Shown here: positions 1 through 5,994 of the stretch, in pieces
Layout: every line of letters starts with the position of its first letter
Position numbering within the stretch: the stretch's first letter is position 1
Assembly (NCBI GenBank): GCA_037968855.1
Contig: JBBKWH010000044.1
Span: 1-6,005, forward strand
From: JBBKWH01 sp037968855
GTDB taxonomy: Bacteria; Pseudomonadota; Gammaproteobacteria; Pseudomonadales; Moraxellaceae
Direction: 5' to 3'
DNA: 6,005 nucleotides
Made by a program: the position numbers and the translations under genes
Notes under the pieces: model-generated
Database searches by the model: none
Told to the model about the DNA's origin: nothing
What the model saw: the letters and a program-made list of their open reading frames with translations, nothing else

Positions 1-729
1 TGGGCCAACATCAAACACCGTAAGGCCAAACAAGACGCCTCACGCGGCAAACTGTTTACCAAATATATTCGCGAGCTGGTCAGCGCCGCCAAACAAGGTG
101 ATCCTGAGCCATCCAAAAACCCGCGCTTGCGTGCCGTGGTCGAAAAAGCCCTGTCGGTCAACATGACCCGTGACACCATTAACCGTGCCATTCAACGCGG
201 TGCAGGTGGTGGCGATAACGACAACATGAGCGAGATCACCTACGAAGGCTATGGCTTAGGCGGTGTGGCGGTGTTGGTCGAAACCATGACTGACAATGTC
301 AACCGTACTGTGCCCGATGTCCGGCATGCCTTTACCAAAACTGGCGGCAATCTGGGCACGCATGGCAGTGTGGCGTATCTATTTACCAAGCGTGGCGAAA
401 TTCGCTTTGATGATGTCAGCCTTGAAGATCAAATCATGGAAGTGGCGCTAGACTCTGGCGCGGATGATGTCGAAGTGGATGGCGACAGTGTGTTGGTCAT
501 TACCACACCAGATCACTTTGGGGATGTGCAAGATGCCCTAACAGCGGCAGGTTTAAAGTCTGATAGTGCCGAAGTGACCATGCATGCAGCAGTTCAAGCC
601 GAAATCACCGAGCTTGAGCAAGCCGAAAAAATCCTCAAAATGATCGATATGCTCGAAGACCTAGATGATGTGCAAGAGGTCTATACCAACGTCAGCTTTA
701 GCGATGAGGTCATGGCACAACTGTCGTAA
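1..729 (+). CDS. yebC: YebC/PmpR/TACO1-family protein, 5' end cut off by window
   Basis: The reading frame is open from base 1 to the TAA at 727-729 and gives 242 residues. By comparison with E. coli YebC (about 246 residues, beginning MAGHSK before the first tryptophan) only about six N-terminal residues are missing. Family blocks seen in order are WANIKHRK at the very start, NMTRDTINRAI (window residues 54-64), the glycine-rich GGNLGTHGSVAYLF (115-128) and the C-terminal IDMLEDLDDVQEVY. The acidic middle and end fit the three-domain fold of the family. Members are annotated as cytoplasmic DNA-binding regulators (PmpR in Pseudomonas); more recent work on bacterial YebC proteins and mitochondrial TACO1 points to a ribosome-associated role at proline-rich stretches. 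Which applies here cannot be told from sequence. An internal TTG at 127 is not a start, since conserved family sequence continues upstream of it. A terminator follows 24 bases after the stop, so this is the last gene of its transcript. Confidence 0.96.
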   Translation, partial: WANIKHRKAKQDASRGKLFTKYIRELVSAAKQGDPEPSKNPRLRAVVEKALSVNMTRDTINRAIQRGAGGGDNDNMSEITYEGYGLGGVAVLVETMTDNVNRTVPDVRHAFTKTGGNLGTHGSVAYLFTKRGEIRFDDVSLEDQIMEVALDSGADDVEVDGDSVLVITTPDHFGDVQDALTAAGLKSDSAEVTMHAAVQAEITELEQAEKILKMIDMLEDLDDVQEVYTNVSFSDEVMAQLS

Positions 730-753
730 AGTTACCACCCCCTCAACCTGATC

Positions 754-790
754 AAAAACGCCCTAAGCCACAGTGGTTAGGGCGCTTTTT
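754..790 (+). terminator. Intrinsic terminator of yebC
   Basis: An 8-bp stem CGCCCTAA (759-766) pairs with TTAGGGCG (777-784). It continues past one bulged G into CCA/TGG around a three-base loop. The stem is preceded by AAAAA (754-758) and followed by C and TTTTT (786-790), so it would also work weakly on the other strand. It ends the yebC transcript and insulates the small gene downstream. Confidence 0.92.
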
Positions 791-809
791 ACCTTCGATT
801 TAAATTTTC

Positions 810-836
810 TTGACCCTTTAATAAAGTCGTTATAGC
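810..836 (+). promoter_or_regulatory. Possible promoter for the small exported-protein gene
   Basis: TTGACC (810-815) matches five of six bases of the sigma-70 -35 box. TATAGC (831-836) is an acceptable -10 box, but the 15-base spacer is shorter than the usual 16-18. A promoter must lie between the yebC terminator and the gene at 925, and this is the best pair I can see. It would give an untranslated leader of roughly 80 bases containing the TTGTCAT direct repeat at 844-861. Confidence 0.3.
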
Positions 837-924
837 ACGCTCATTGTCATGATTTTGTCATCAAAAAAAACGATCCTTTAGCCGATCTTATTTTGGCTTT
901 ATATGGCCTTTGGAGTAATGCCTC

Positions 925-1215
925 ATGTTGAAGAATCTTGCTGCTGCAACCTTATTGGCTGTTTGTGCATTTGCCGCCCATGCCGATGAAGCCGAACTGA
1001 CTGCTGGTGCGCAATACAATAAAGACGGCTTTACCGCTGCCATCATCAAAGAGCGTCTGTGGGTGTTTAAAAACGACTCCAAAGAACTAGCCGATTACAA
1101 AGAATCCGGCATCGAACCAGGTATCAGCGCCATGTTGATCGGTGAAGGTCCAGACGGCATGACCATGAAAGCACCAACAGCTGACATACTGACTGAATAC
1201 CAAGCGGTTAAATAA
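925..1215 (+). CDS. Small exported protein of unknown function
   Basis: This gene encodes 96 residues. Residues 1-20 are a classic Sec signal peptide: a lysine near the start, a hydrophobic core LAAATLLAVCAFAA, and an AHA cleavage motif before Asp21. The mature protein is therefore about 76 residues, cysteine-free and periplasmic or secreted. Cys14 lies in the hydrophobic core and is preceded by Val, so it is not a lipobox. The mature part has a short segment ERLWVF (43-48), then a charged helix-like stretch, then GPDGMTMKAP (75-84), suggesting a small alpha/beta domain. I do not recognise the family with confidence; similar small proteins may occur in Moraxellaceae, but that is from memory only. 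The start is supported by GGAG at 912-915, nine bases upstream of the ATG. The gene stands alone between two terminators (754-790 and 1246-1269), so it is probably a single-gene transcript. Codon use resembles its neighbours. Confidence 0.85.
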   Translation: MLKNLAAATLLAVCAFAAHADEAELTAGAQYNKDGFTAAIIKERLWVFKNDSKELADYKESGIEPGISAMLIGEGPDGMTMKAPTADILTEYQAVK

Positions 1216-1245
1216 GCCGATTTAAACGGTAAATATGTCTAAAAG

Positions 1246-1269
1246 ACCGCTCAATTTGAGCGGTTTTTT
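1246..1269. terminator. Bidirectional terminator between convergent genes
   Basis: The perfect 8-bp stem ACCGCTCA (1246-1253) pairs with TGAGCGGT (1257-1264) around an ATT loop. On the + strand it runs into TTTTT (1265-1269). On the minus strand the stem is followed by TCTTTT. It lies 30 bases after the + strand gene ending at 1215 and 10 bases after the minus-strand gene ending at 1280, so it can serve both. Confidence 0.92.
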
Positions 1270-1279
1270 GCATTAGGCA

Positions 1280-1864
1280 CTACAGCAATATCTGAAAAGG
1301 CATTGCTCGACTGGCCTGCACATCAATCACCCGCCGCGTTGGGTACACACTGACCCACACCTGATCAAACGGTGATTGATGCTGTAATTGCTGCTCTGGC
1401 AAACCCAGCAAGCCATCGTCCTGAATCCTATCAGTATGAATCAACAACCAGACTTGATCTAAAGGCCGACGCTCCTGATAGTGGCTAACCTTATCGGACT
1501 TTTTGGCCATCACTGCATCAATATCGTCCTGCGTAATCCAAGAGCTGACTGGCAATGCCGTCCGACGCAAGCGCCGCGCACCAGAGAATGGCCAGCCGAG
1601 CAAGCGCATCGACTGCCAGTACATGCGCCGTGCGCGTAGCCATTGATTGCCCAAGCGGTCACGTAAGCGCGGCAAGGTGGTCAACTCAATGCCCACCCAA
1701 CAGCCGCCAATTAAGGCACTAAAGTCAGGTTCGTGGCCATCATCACGGCCTTCGATTAACTGTGTGGCCTGTAACTGCCGAACGGCCAGAAAATGCTCTA
1801 GATAAATCCGTTCACGCTGACGTTTTTGTCGTCGTCGCAGATGTCCATTGCCCTTACCGGCCAC
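1280..1864 (-). CDS. Unrecognised protein, possible PD-(D/E)XK nuclease-like fold
   Basis: This gene encodes 194 residues, starting at GTG. That start is set by a strong AAGGAGG at 1869-1875, four bases upstream and overlapping the stop codon of the transferase gene. It is therefore the second gene of a two-gene unit and is probably translationally coupled. The N-terminus is very basic (RRRQKRQRER, residues 10-19), as in nucleic-acid-binding proteins. Residues 45-47 (EPD, followed by FSAL) and the strand VGIELTT (57-63) have the shape of the PD...E-x-x core of PD-(D/E)XK nucleases, with E60 as the candidate acidic ligand. The lysine normally two residues later is Thr here; K121, K122 or K125 in MAKKSDKVSHY could be a migrated catalytic lysine. 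Two further hydrophobic strands, QVWLLIHTD (137-145) and QVWVSVY (168-174), fit an alpha/beta sheet. The nuclease idea is inference from pattern only. Without it this is a conserved-looking hypothetical soluble protein with no signal peptide or membrane segment. Confidence 0.82.
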   Translation of the reverse strand: MAGKGNGHLRRRQKRQRERIYLEHFLAVRQLQATQLIEGRDDGHEPDFSALIGGCWVGIELTTLPRLRDRLGNQWLRARRMYWQSMRLLGWPFSGARRLRRTALPVSSWITQDDIDAVMAKKSDKVSHYQERRPLDQVWLLIHTDRIQDDGLLGLPEQQLQHQSPFDQVWVSVYPTRRVIDVQASRAMPFQILL

Positions 1865-1868
1865 ACTG

Positions 1869-1875
1869 CCTCCTT
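1869..1875 (-). promoter_or_regulatory. Shine-Dalgarno site overlapping upstream stop codon
   Basis: On the minus strand the sequence reads TAAGGAGG, then CAGT, then GTG. The first three bases are the stop codon (1876-1874) of the glutathione S-transferase-family gene, and AAGGAGG is a near-perfect ribosome-binding site for the GTG start at 1864. This decides the start of the downstream gene and suggests that translation of the two is coupled. Confidence 0.85.
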
Positions 1876-2638
1876 ACTGACCGTGCCAGTCCACGCGTGC
1901 ATTGCGTTCGTTCTCATACACCCGCATCACATATTGTCCAAACGGACGCGCCATTAACTGCCGCTGTACCGCAGCGATTGGCTCTGGTGTGACCATACCC
2001 GCTTCGGCTTGCCAAGGTGTACCTTGGGGGCCAAACAGCGGTGCGGCCAAGCTACACACCGCAATATCCGCCAAACCAAGCTGCGTCCCCACCAAATAGC
2101 GGCCACCGTTTGCAATCAAAATGGCTTCGATCTGATCAATCAGGGCATCCATTTTTTGTTTGGATCGCTCGGATTTATCGGCACGTATACCATACAGTTG
2201 GCGGACGCCTTTTTTAAACATTGGCACGGTAATCGGACGCAACCGATTGAGCCATTTGTCATCGCCAAACATCACATTAATGGTGTGTGGCTCGTCGATC
2301 AAATACAAATACATCCAGCGCCGCACATGCACACCAAGCTCTTCAGCCAAACGATTGATCTCAATGCTGGCAGAGCGCAGGGCCGGATCACGGCTAATCA
2401 GTGGATATTCTGGATATTGACCATCCAAATACAAGGCAATCTCGGTCGAGTCAGCAATCCAGACCTCACCGTCTTTCAGCATTGGCAAGGTGTCTTTGCT
2501 GGTTTTCCAACGGGTAAACGGACGATGCAAACCGGCTATTAAATTTTTGGCTACATAGTCCAATTCTTTATGGTCGAGCAGCCAACGGGCTTTTTCGCAA
2601 TAATGCGACAACGGGAATTGATACAGAATACGCGTCAT
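1874..2638 (-). CDS. Glutathione S-transferase family protein
   Basis: This gene encodes 254 residues with a two-domain glutathione S-transferase layout. The thioredoxin-fold N-terminal domain covers about residues 1-77. It begins MTRILYQFPLSHYCEKARW, where S11 or C14 sits at the catalytic position before the first helix. The cis-proline is in TLPML (P52), and ADST (62-65) is the usual glutathione gamma-glutamyl contact. The all-helical C-terminal domain contains YLVGTQLGLADIAVCSL (181-197), with the conserved folding-motif Asp191. The protein is longer than the common 200-220 residues, mostly from a long insert-rich C-terminal domain (about 100-175). Such cytoplasmic proteins conjugate or reduce electrophiles with glutathione; the substrate cannot be predicted. 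The ATG has GAAGG at 2646-2650 with a seven-base spacer. The gene runs divergently from ychF across about 106 bases. It leads a two-gene unit with the unrecognised gene that follows. A possible -10 box TATGCT (2672-2677, minus strand) lacks a good -35 partner. Confidence 0.93.
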   Translation of the reverse strand: MTRILYQFPLSHYCEKARWLLDHKELDYVAKNLIAGLHRPFTRWKTSKDTLPMLKDGEVWIADSTEIALYLDGQYPEYPLISRDPALRSASIEINRLAEELGVHVRRWMYLYLIDEPHTINVMFGDDKWLNRLRPITVPMFKKGVRQLYGIRADKSERSKQKMDALIDQIEAILIANGGRYLVGTQLGLADIAVCSLAAPLFGPQGTPWQAEAGMVTPEPIAAVQRQLMARPFGQYVMRVYENERNARVDWHGQ

Positions 2639-2666
2639 GTTTTGGCCTTCAAGCTGATGTCATCGC

Positions 2667-2695
2667 GGGACAGCATAGCTGGTTTGGTGTACGAT
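2667..2695 (+). promoter_or_regulatory. Possible ychF promoter
   Basis: GGGACA (2667-2672) and TACGAT (2690-2695) are separated by an ideal 17 bases and would start transcription about 45 bases before the ychF ATG. The -35 matches only the GACA half of the consensus. A promoter is expected here because the gene upstream is divergent and cannot supply read-through. Confidence 0.35.
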
Positions 2696-2744
2696 GCACC
2701 CCAGTTTTTTTGCATCTCTTTCTTTGCACATCAAGGACACGCTC

Positions 2745-3836
2745 ATGGGCTTTAACTGCGGCATCGTCGGCCTGCCAAACGTCGGCAAATCCACCTTATT
2801 TAATGCGTTGACCAAAGCAGCCATCGCCGCTGAAAACTTCCCATTTTGCACCATCGAGCCAAATACCGGCATCGTGCCGGTGCCTGACCCACGTCAAGAC
2901 GCACTGGCCGCGATTGTCAAACCAGAACGCGTGGTGCCAACCTCGATGGAGTTTGTCGATATTGCTGGTCTTGTGGCCGGTGCCAGCAAAGGTGAAGGCT
3001 TGGGCAACCAGTTCTTGGCCAATATTCGCGAAACCGACGCGATTGCCCACGTGGTGCGCTGCTTTGAAGACGACAACGTCATTCATGTGAACAACAAAAT
3101 TGACCCGCTCGACGACATCTCGACCATCAACACCGAGCTGGCGCTGGCCGATCTGGATGCGGTCAGCCGTGCCATGCTCCGCCTGACCAAACTGGCCAAA
3201 GGTGGCGACAAAGACGCACAAGCCATTAAAGCGATTTTTGAAAAGATCGAGCCATTGCTGAATGATGGCCGCCCTGCTCGCGCCGCCGATTTGGACGATG
3301 ACGAAAAGAAACTGATCAAAAGCTATGGCTTGATCACGCTTAAACCGACCATGTACATTGCCAACGTGGCAGAAGATGGCTTTGACAACAACCCGCATTT
3401 ACAAGCCGTGATGGATCTAGCCGCCAGCGAAAATGCCATTGTTGTGCCAGTCTGCAACCAAATCGAAGCCGAAATCGCCACGCTCGAAGAAGACGAAAAA
3501 GCCGAGTTTATGGAAGCCATGGGTATGGCCGAACCGGGTTTAAACCGTGTGATTCGTGCCGGTTATAGCCTGCTTGATCTGCAAACCTACTTTACTGCTG
3601 GTGTCAAAGAAGTCCGTGCATGGACAGTCAAAGTTGGCGCGACCGCACCACAAGCGGCTGGCGTGATTCATACCGACTTTGAAAAAGGCTTTATCCGTGC
3701 CGAAGTCGTGCCATATGCCGACTTTATCCAGTACAACGGCGAAGCCGGTGCCAAAGAAGCAGGCAAATGGCGTCTAGAAGGCAAAACCTACATCGTGCAA
3801 GACGGTGACGTGATGCACTTCCGTTTTAACGTTTAA
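2745..3836 (+). CDS. ychF: Redox-regulated ATPase YchF (Obg-family, OLA1 orthologue)
   Basis: The gene encodes 363 residues, the same length as E. coli YchF. The ATG at 2745 is preferred over an in-frame GTG at 2694, because AAGGA (2733-2737) sits seven bases upstream and family members begin MGF-CGIVGLPNVGKS. Seen in order are the P-loop GLPNVGKS (residues 9-16), the DIAGL switch II motif (72-76), a helical coiled-coil insertion (about 125-200), and NVAE (207-210) in place of the NKxD guanine-specificity motif. A C-terminal TGS domain (about 278-361) ends in DGDVMHFRFNV. The NxxE motif is the known basis of ATP rather than GTP preference, and Leu76 occupies the position of catalytic glutamine, as in the HAS-type GTPases. 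YchF binds ribosomes and is linked to oxidative-stress responses and catalase control in E. coli; its exact role is unsettled. In E. coli the gene follows pth, whereas here it is first in its transcript beside a divergent transferase gene. All key residues are intact. Confidence 0.98.
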   Translation: MGFNCGIVGLPNVGKSTLFNALTKAAIAAENFPFCTIEPNTGIVPVPDPRQDALAAIVKPERVVPTSMEFVDIAGLVAGASKGEGLGNQFLANIRETDAIAHVVRCFEDDNVIHVNNKIDPLDDISTINTELALADLDAVSRAMLRLTKLAKGGDKDAQAIKAIFEKIEPLLNDGRPARAADLDDDEKKLIKSYGLITLKPTMYIANVAEDGFDNNPHLQAVMDLAASENAIVVPVCNQIEAEIATLEEDEKAEFMEAMGMAEPGLNRVIRAGYSLLDLQTYFTAGVKEVRAWTVKVGATAPQAAGVIHTDFEKGFIRAEVVPYADFIQYNGEAGAKEAGKWRLEGKTYIVQDGDVMHFRFNV

Positions 3837-3856
3837 GACTGTCACACAGTGTAATG

Positions 3857-3886
3857 CCCATCAGCTCAACGGATGGGATGCTTTTT
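3857..3886 (+). terminator. Weak terminator-like hairpin after ychF
   Basis: CCCATC (3857-3862) pairs with GATGGG (3872-3877) across a nine-base loop. ATGC and TTTTT (3882-3886) follow. The stem is short and the T run is set back by four bases, so this is a modest terminator. It starts 20 bases after the ychF stop. The stronger hairpin at 4002-4040 may be the main stop. Confidence 0.5.
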
Positions 3887-3901
3887 GCAGGGATGCCTGA
3901 G

Positions 3902-3978
3902 TGCAATTGCTCGAGCCATGGATGGCGAGTTTTGCACGAAAAGGGACTTTTGCTTACTTTTGGTGCGTCAAAAGTAAG
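3902..3978. repeat. Intergenic inverted-repeat element, probably a dispersed repeat
   Basis: Two hairpins lie side by side. The first is imperfect: TGCAA (3902-3906), CTC (3910-3912) and GCC (3915-3917) pair with GGC (3924-3926), GAG (3927-3929) and TTGCA (3932-3936) around ATGGAT. The second is perfect: CTTACTTTTG (3953-3962) pairs with CAAAAGTAAG (3969-3978) around GTGCGT. The segment reading GGGACTTTTGCTTACTTTTG resembles a sequence I recall from intergenic regions of many proteobacterial genomes, often next to IS elements or genomic islands. That recollection is not proof. No transposase, terminal repeat or target duplication is visible here. The element sits in the gene-free gap between convergent ychF and gdhA, where an insertion would be harmless. 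Confidence 0.6.
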
Positions 3979-4001
3979 AGGATTTGCTATCAAGACTCAA
4001 T

Positions 4002-4040
4002 AAAAAAGCTCCATAGTAATCTGCGCCATGGAGCTTTTTT
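4002..4040. terminator. Strong bidirectional terminator between ychF and gdhA
   Basis: AAAAAAGCTCCAT (4002-4014) is a perfect 13-base complement of ATGGAGCTTTTTT (4028-4040), with a 13-base loop. The GC-containing core is flanked by A6 and T6, so each strand shows a stem followed by a U tract. The convergent genes ychF and gdhA end on either side, and it is placed to stop both transcripts. It lies 75 bases beyond the gdhA stop. Confidence 0.9.
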
Positions 4041-4115
4041 CTTAACTGACCAGCACTACTCATCTACTTATGTTGATCAGGACTTTTTTAGCATGGTGTA
4101 TGGAATATCTAAGCC

Positions 4116-5474
4116 TTACACCACCCCCTGCGCCAACATCGCATCGGCCACCCGTTTAAAACCGGCCAGATTCGCACCTTTTAGATAATCAACGTGCACC
4201 ATGCCCACCGTGTCCTCGTGATCTTGTTTGCCGCTTTCCACGCAATCATCATGAATTTTTTGCATGATCTCACGCAGCTTTTGATCGACCTCGTCACGCG
4301 TCCACGATAGCTTTTGGGCATTTTGCGACATCTCTAGGCCAGAAGTAGCCACACCCCCAGCATTGGTCGCCTTACCTGGTGCATATAACATTTGCGCGTC
4401 TTGAAAGGCTGCAATCGCCTCATTGGTACATGGCATATTGGCCCCTTCGGCCACACACAAGGTCTTGTGCTTGATGATGGTCTGGGCCGCTGCGCCATCT
4501 AGCTCGTTTTGGGTGGCACATGGCAGCACGATATCGGCTTTGATATGCCACGGGGTTTTGCCGTCTTGATAATCGAGTTTGAGTGCCTCAGCATAGTCTT
4601 TAATCCGGCCACGCTGCTTGAGCTTAATCTCTTTGAGCTTGGCCAGCTTTGCGTCATCAAAGCCATCTGGGTCATACACGGTGCCATCGGAGTCAGAGGC
4701 ACTGACCACACACGCGCCATCCATCATCGCCCGCTCAATGGCATGAATCGCCACATTGCCAGAACCAGACACCACCACCACTTTGTCTTTAAAATCGACA
4801 TCAATCCGCTTGAGCATTCTTTGTACAAAATAGACCAAGCCATAGCCAGTTGCCTCAGTACGCATCAGCGACCCACCGTAACTCAGACCTTTGCCAGTAA
4901 AGGTCGTCGCGGTACTGCCAGAGATTTTTTTCATCATACCGGTCATGTAGCCGATCTCGCGACCACCAACGCCAATATCACCCGCAGGCACATCCACATC
5001 CTTACCAATATGACGATATAACTCCAAGATAAACGCCTGACAAAAGCGCATCACCTCGGTATCACTACGGCCACGCGGATCAAAGTCAGCCCCACCCTTG
5101 CCCGAACCTAGCGGCAGGCCGGTCAACGCATTTTTAAAGGTTTGCTCAAAGGCCAAAAACTGCAAGATCGATTGATTAACCGAGGGATGAAAACGCAAGC
5201 CACCTTTATACGGGCCAAGGCTTTGGCTATGTTGAATGCGATAACCACGATTGACTTGCACTTGCTCGTTATCATCCACCCACGTGACCCGAAACTGGAC
5301 GATCCGCTCAGGCTCAACCAAACGCTCTAATAAGGCTTGTTCGGTATATTCAGGATGATCTTGTAAGAACGGCCATACGCTGGTCATGACCTCACAGATG
5401 GATTGGATATATTCGGGTTGATGGGGGTTATGCTGCTGCACTTGTGTTAAAAATTCATCTAGCGTTGGCATCAT
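4116..5474 (-). CDS. gdhA: NADP-specific glutamate dehydrogenase
   Basis: This gene encodes 452 residues against about 447 in E. coli GdhA, with strong similarity throughout. The enzyme makes L-glutamate from 2-oxoglutarate, ammonium and NADPH in the cytoplasm, as a hexamer. The N-terminal substrate domain holds GPYKGGLRFHPSVN (87-100, with K90), K114 in FEQTFKNALTGLPLG, GSGKGGADFDP (123-133, with catalytic K126) and VPAGDIGVGGRE (162-173, with D166). The dinucleotide-binding domain has VSGSGNVA (235-242) and then SASDSDGTVYD (258-268). CATQNELD (319-326), GANMP (344-348) and NAGGVATSGLEMSQNA (371-386) complete the signature of the small hexameric class. The start is one of two adjacent ATGs, at 5474 or 5471; the codon before the first is an in-frame TGA, so it cannot begin further upstream. 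The ribosome-binding site is weak (only GAG nearby). The upstream gap to the membrane-protein gene is 124 bases, so a dedicated promoter is likely, but I could not pick a convincing one. Confidence 0.98.
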   Translation of the reverse strand: MMPTLDEFLTQVQQHNPHQPEYIQSICEVMTSVWPFLQDHPEYTEQALLERLVEPERIVQFRVTWVDDNEQVQVNRGYRIQHSQSLGPYKGGLRFHPSVNQSILQFLAFEQTFKNALTGLPLGSGKGGADFDPRGRSDTEVMRFCQAFILELYRHIGKDVDVPAGDIGVGGREIGYMTGMMKKISGSTATTFTGKGLSYGGSLMRTEATGYGLVYFVQRMLKRIDVDFKDKVVVVSGSGNVAIHAIERAMMDGACVVSASDSDGTVYDPDGFDDAKLAKLKEIKLKQRGRIKDYAEALKLDYQDGKTPWHIKADIVLPCATQNELDGAAAQTIIKHKTLCVAEGANMPCTNEAIAAFQDAQMLYAPGKATNAGGVATSGLEMSQNAQKLSWTRDEVDQKLREIMQKIHDDCVESGKQDHEDTVGMVHVDYLKGANLAGFKRVADAMLAQGVV

Positions 5475-5598
5475 TCACGACTCATACGGCTGATCTTAAA
5501 GCCATCATCATAAGGGCTGCTCACCACCTTCTACAGCATTGCTTACAGCCACACGACAATCGCGCACGACTAAATAACAACGCTATTTAAACCAACGA

Positions 5599-5994
5599 TT
5601 AGGCTTGATGTTGCTTAAGCTCGCGCCAACGGCGTACTGACAACACCGCACTTTGGGTCAAAAACAACAGGCTTAGACTGGCCAGCACTTGATAGGTTGA
5701 CGGGATCGCCTCAACACTATTGAGTGAGCTACACAACAATGCGGCCATAAATCCACCCACACCAGCCCACGCAAAAGCCAACCAATAACGCGGCAAAATC
5801 CGCAGACTCAGCACCACACCTAGCACTACCGGAAACACCAACGCACTCCAAAACGGTTGCTCGGCTGCTGTGATCTGCATTGCCATGCGTAAATCACTGA
5901 CCACAATCCAACTGCTAAAAAACATCAACAACCACACCGGCAATGGGACGCGATACCAGATCTTATCGACTTCGGGGTCTTGTATAATATTCAT
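5599..5994 (-). CDS. Small four-helix inner-membrane protein, unknown function
   Basis: This gene encodes 131 residues, complete within the window. The ATG at 5994 is preceded on the minus strand by AGGA (6000-6003) with a five-base spacer, so the start is reasonable, although only 11 upstream bases are visible. Four hydrophobic segments can be seen at about residues 17-34, 47-64, 70-89 and 101-120. The N-terminus is acidic and short. The basic C-terminal tail RRWRELK (121-127), by the positive-inside rule, places the C-terminus in the cytoplasm and, with four helices, the N-terminus there too. There are no conserved catalytic or metal-binding motifs and no signal peptide. I do not recognise the family; small proteins of this kind are usually annotated as hypothetical membrane proteins. 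It is upstream of gdhA on the same strand, but the 124-base gap and lack of shared signals give no strong reason to link their functions. Confidence 0.78.
   Translation of the reverse strand: MNIIQDPEVDKIWYRVPLPVWLLMFFSSWIVVSDLRMAMQITAAEQPFWSALVFPVVLGVVLSLRILPRYWLAFAWAGVGGFMAALLCSSLNSVEAIPSTYQVLASLSLLFLTQSAVLSVRRWRELKQHQA

Noticed and set aside
925..984. Lipoprotein signal in the small exported protein
   Set aside because: The only cysteine (residue 14) is in the hydrophobic core with Val at -1, and an AHA signal peptidase I site follows at residue 20.
888..1082. A minus-strand open frame of 64 codons opposite the small exported-protein gene
   Set aside because: It overlaps the signal-peptide region of a well-supported + strand gene and crosses its ribosome-binding site; no start signal was seen.
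2009..2542. A long + strand open frame of 177 codons opposite the glutathione S-transferase gene
   Set aside because: The minus-strand frame has clear family motifs over the whole stretch; this frame is its antisense shadow.
2694..2744. N-terminal extension of 17 codons for ychF starting at GTG
   Set aside because: It overlaps the candidate -10 box, lacks a ribosome-binding site, and orthologues begin at the ATG at 2745, which has AAGGA at good spacing.
2796..3398. A minus-strand open frame of 200 codons opposite ychF
   Set aside because: It lies wholly inside ychF, whose frame is certain from the P-loop and other motifs; the composition is typical of an antisense shadow.
4094..4123. TGGTGTA/TACACCA inverted repeat at the end of gdhA as a terminator
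   Set aside because: On the gdhA strand it is followed by an A-rich tract, not a U tract, and the loop is 16 bases; the hairpin at 4002-4040 is a much better terminator.
3901..4188. A + strand open frame of 95 codons across the gap between ychF and gdhA
   Set aside because: It has no ribosome-binding site, runs through the repeat hairpins and the strong terminator, and overlaps the end of gdhA. Its translation resembles the chance product of a repeat and not a protein.
4509..5021. A + strand open frame of 170 codons opposite gdhA
   Set aside because: It is antisense to the catalytic and nucleotide-binding regions of gdhA, with no start signals of its own.
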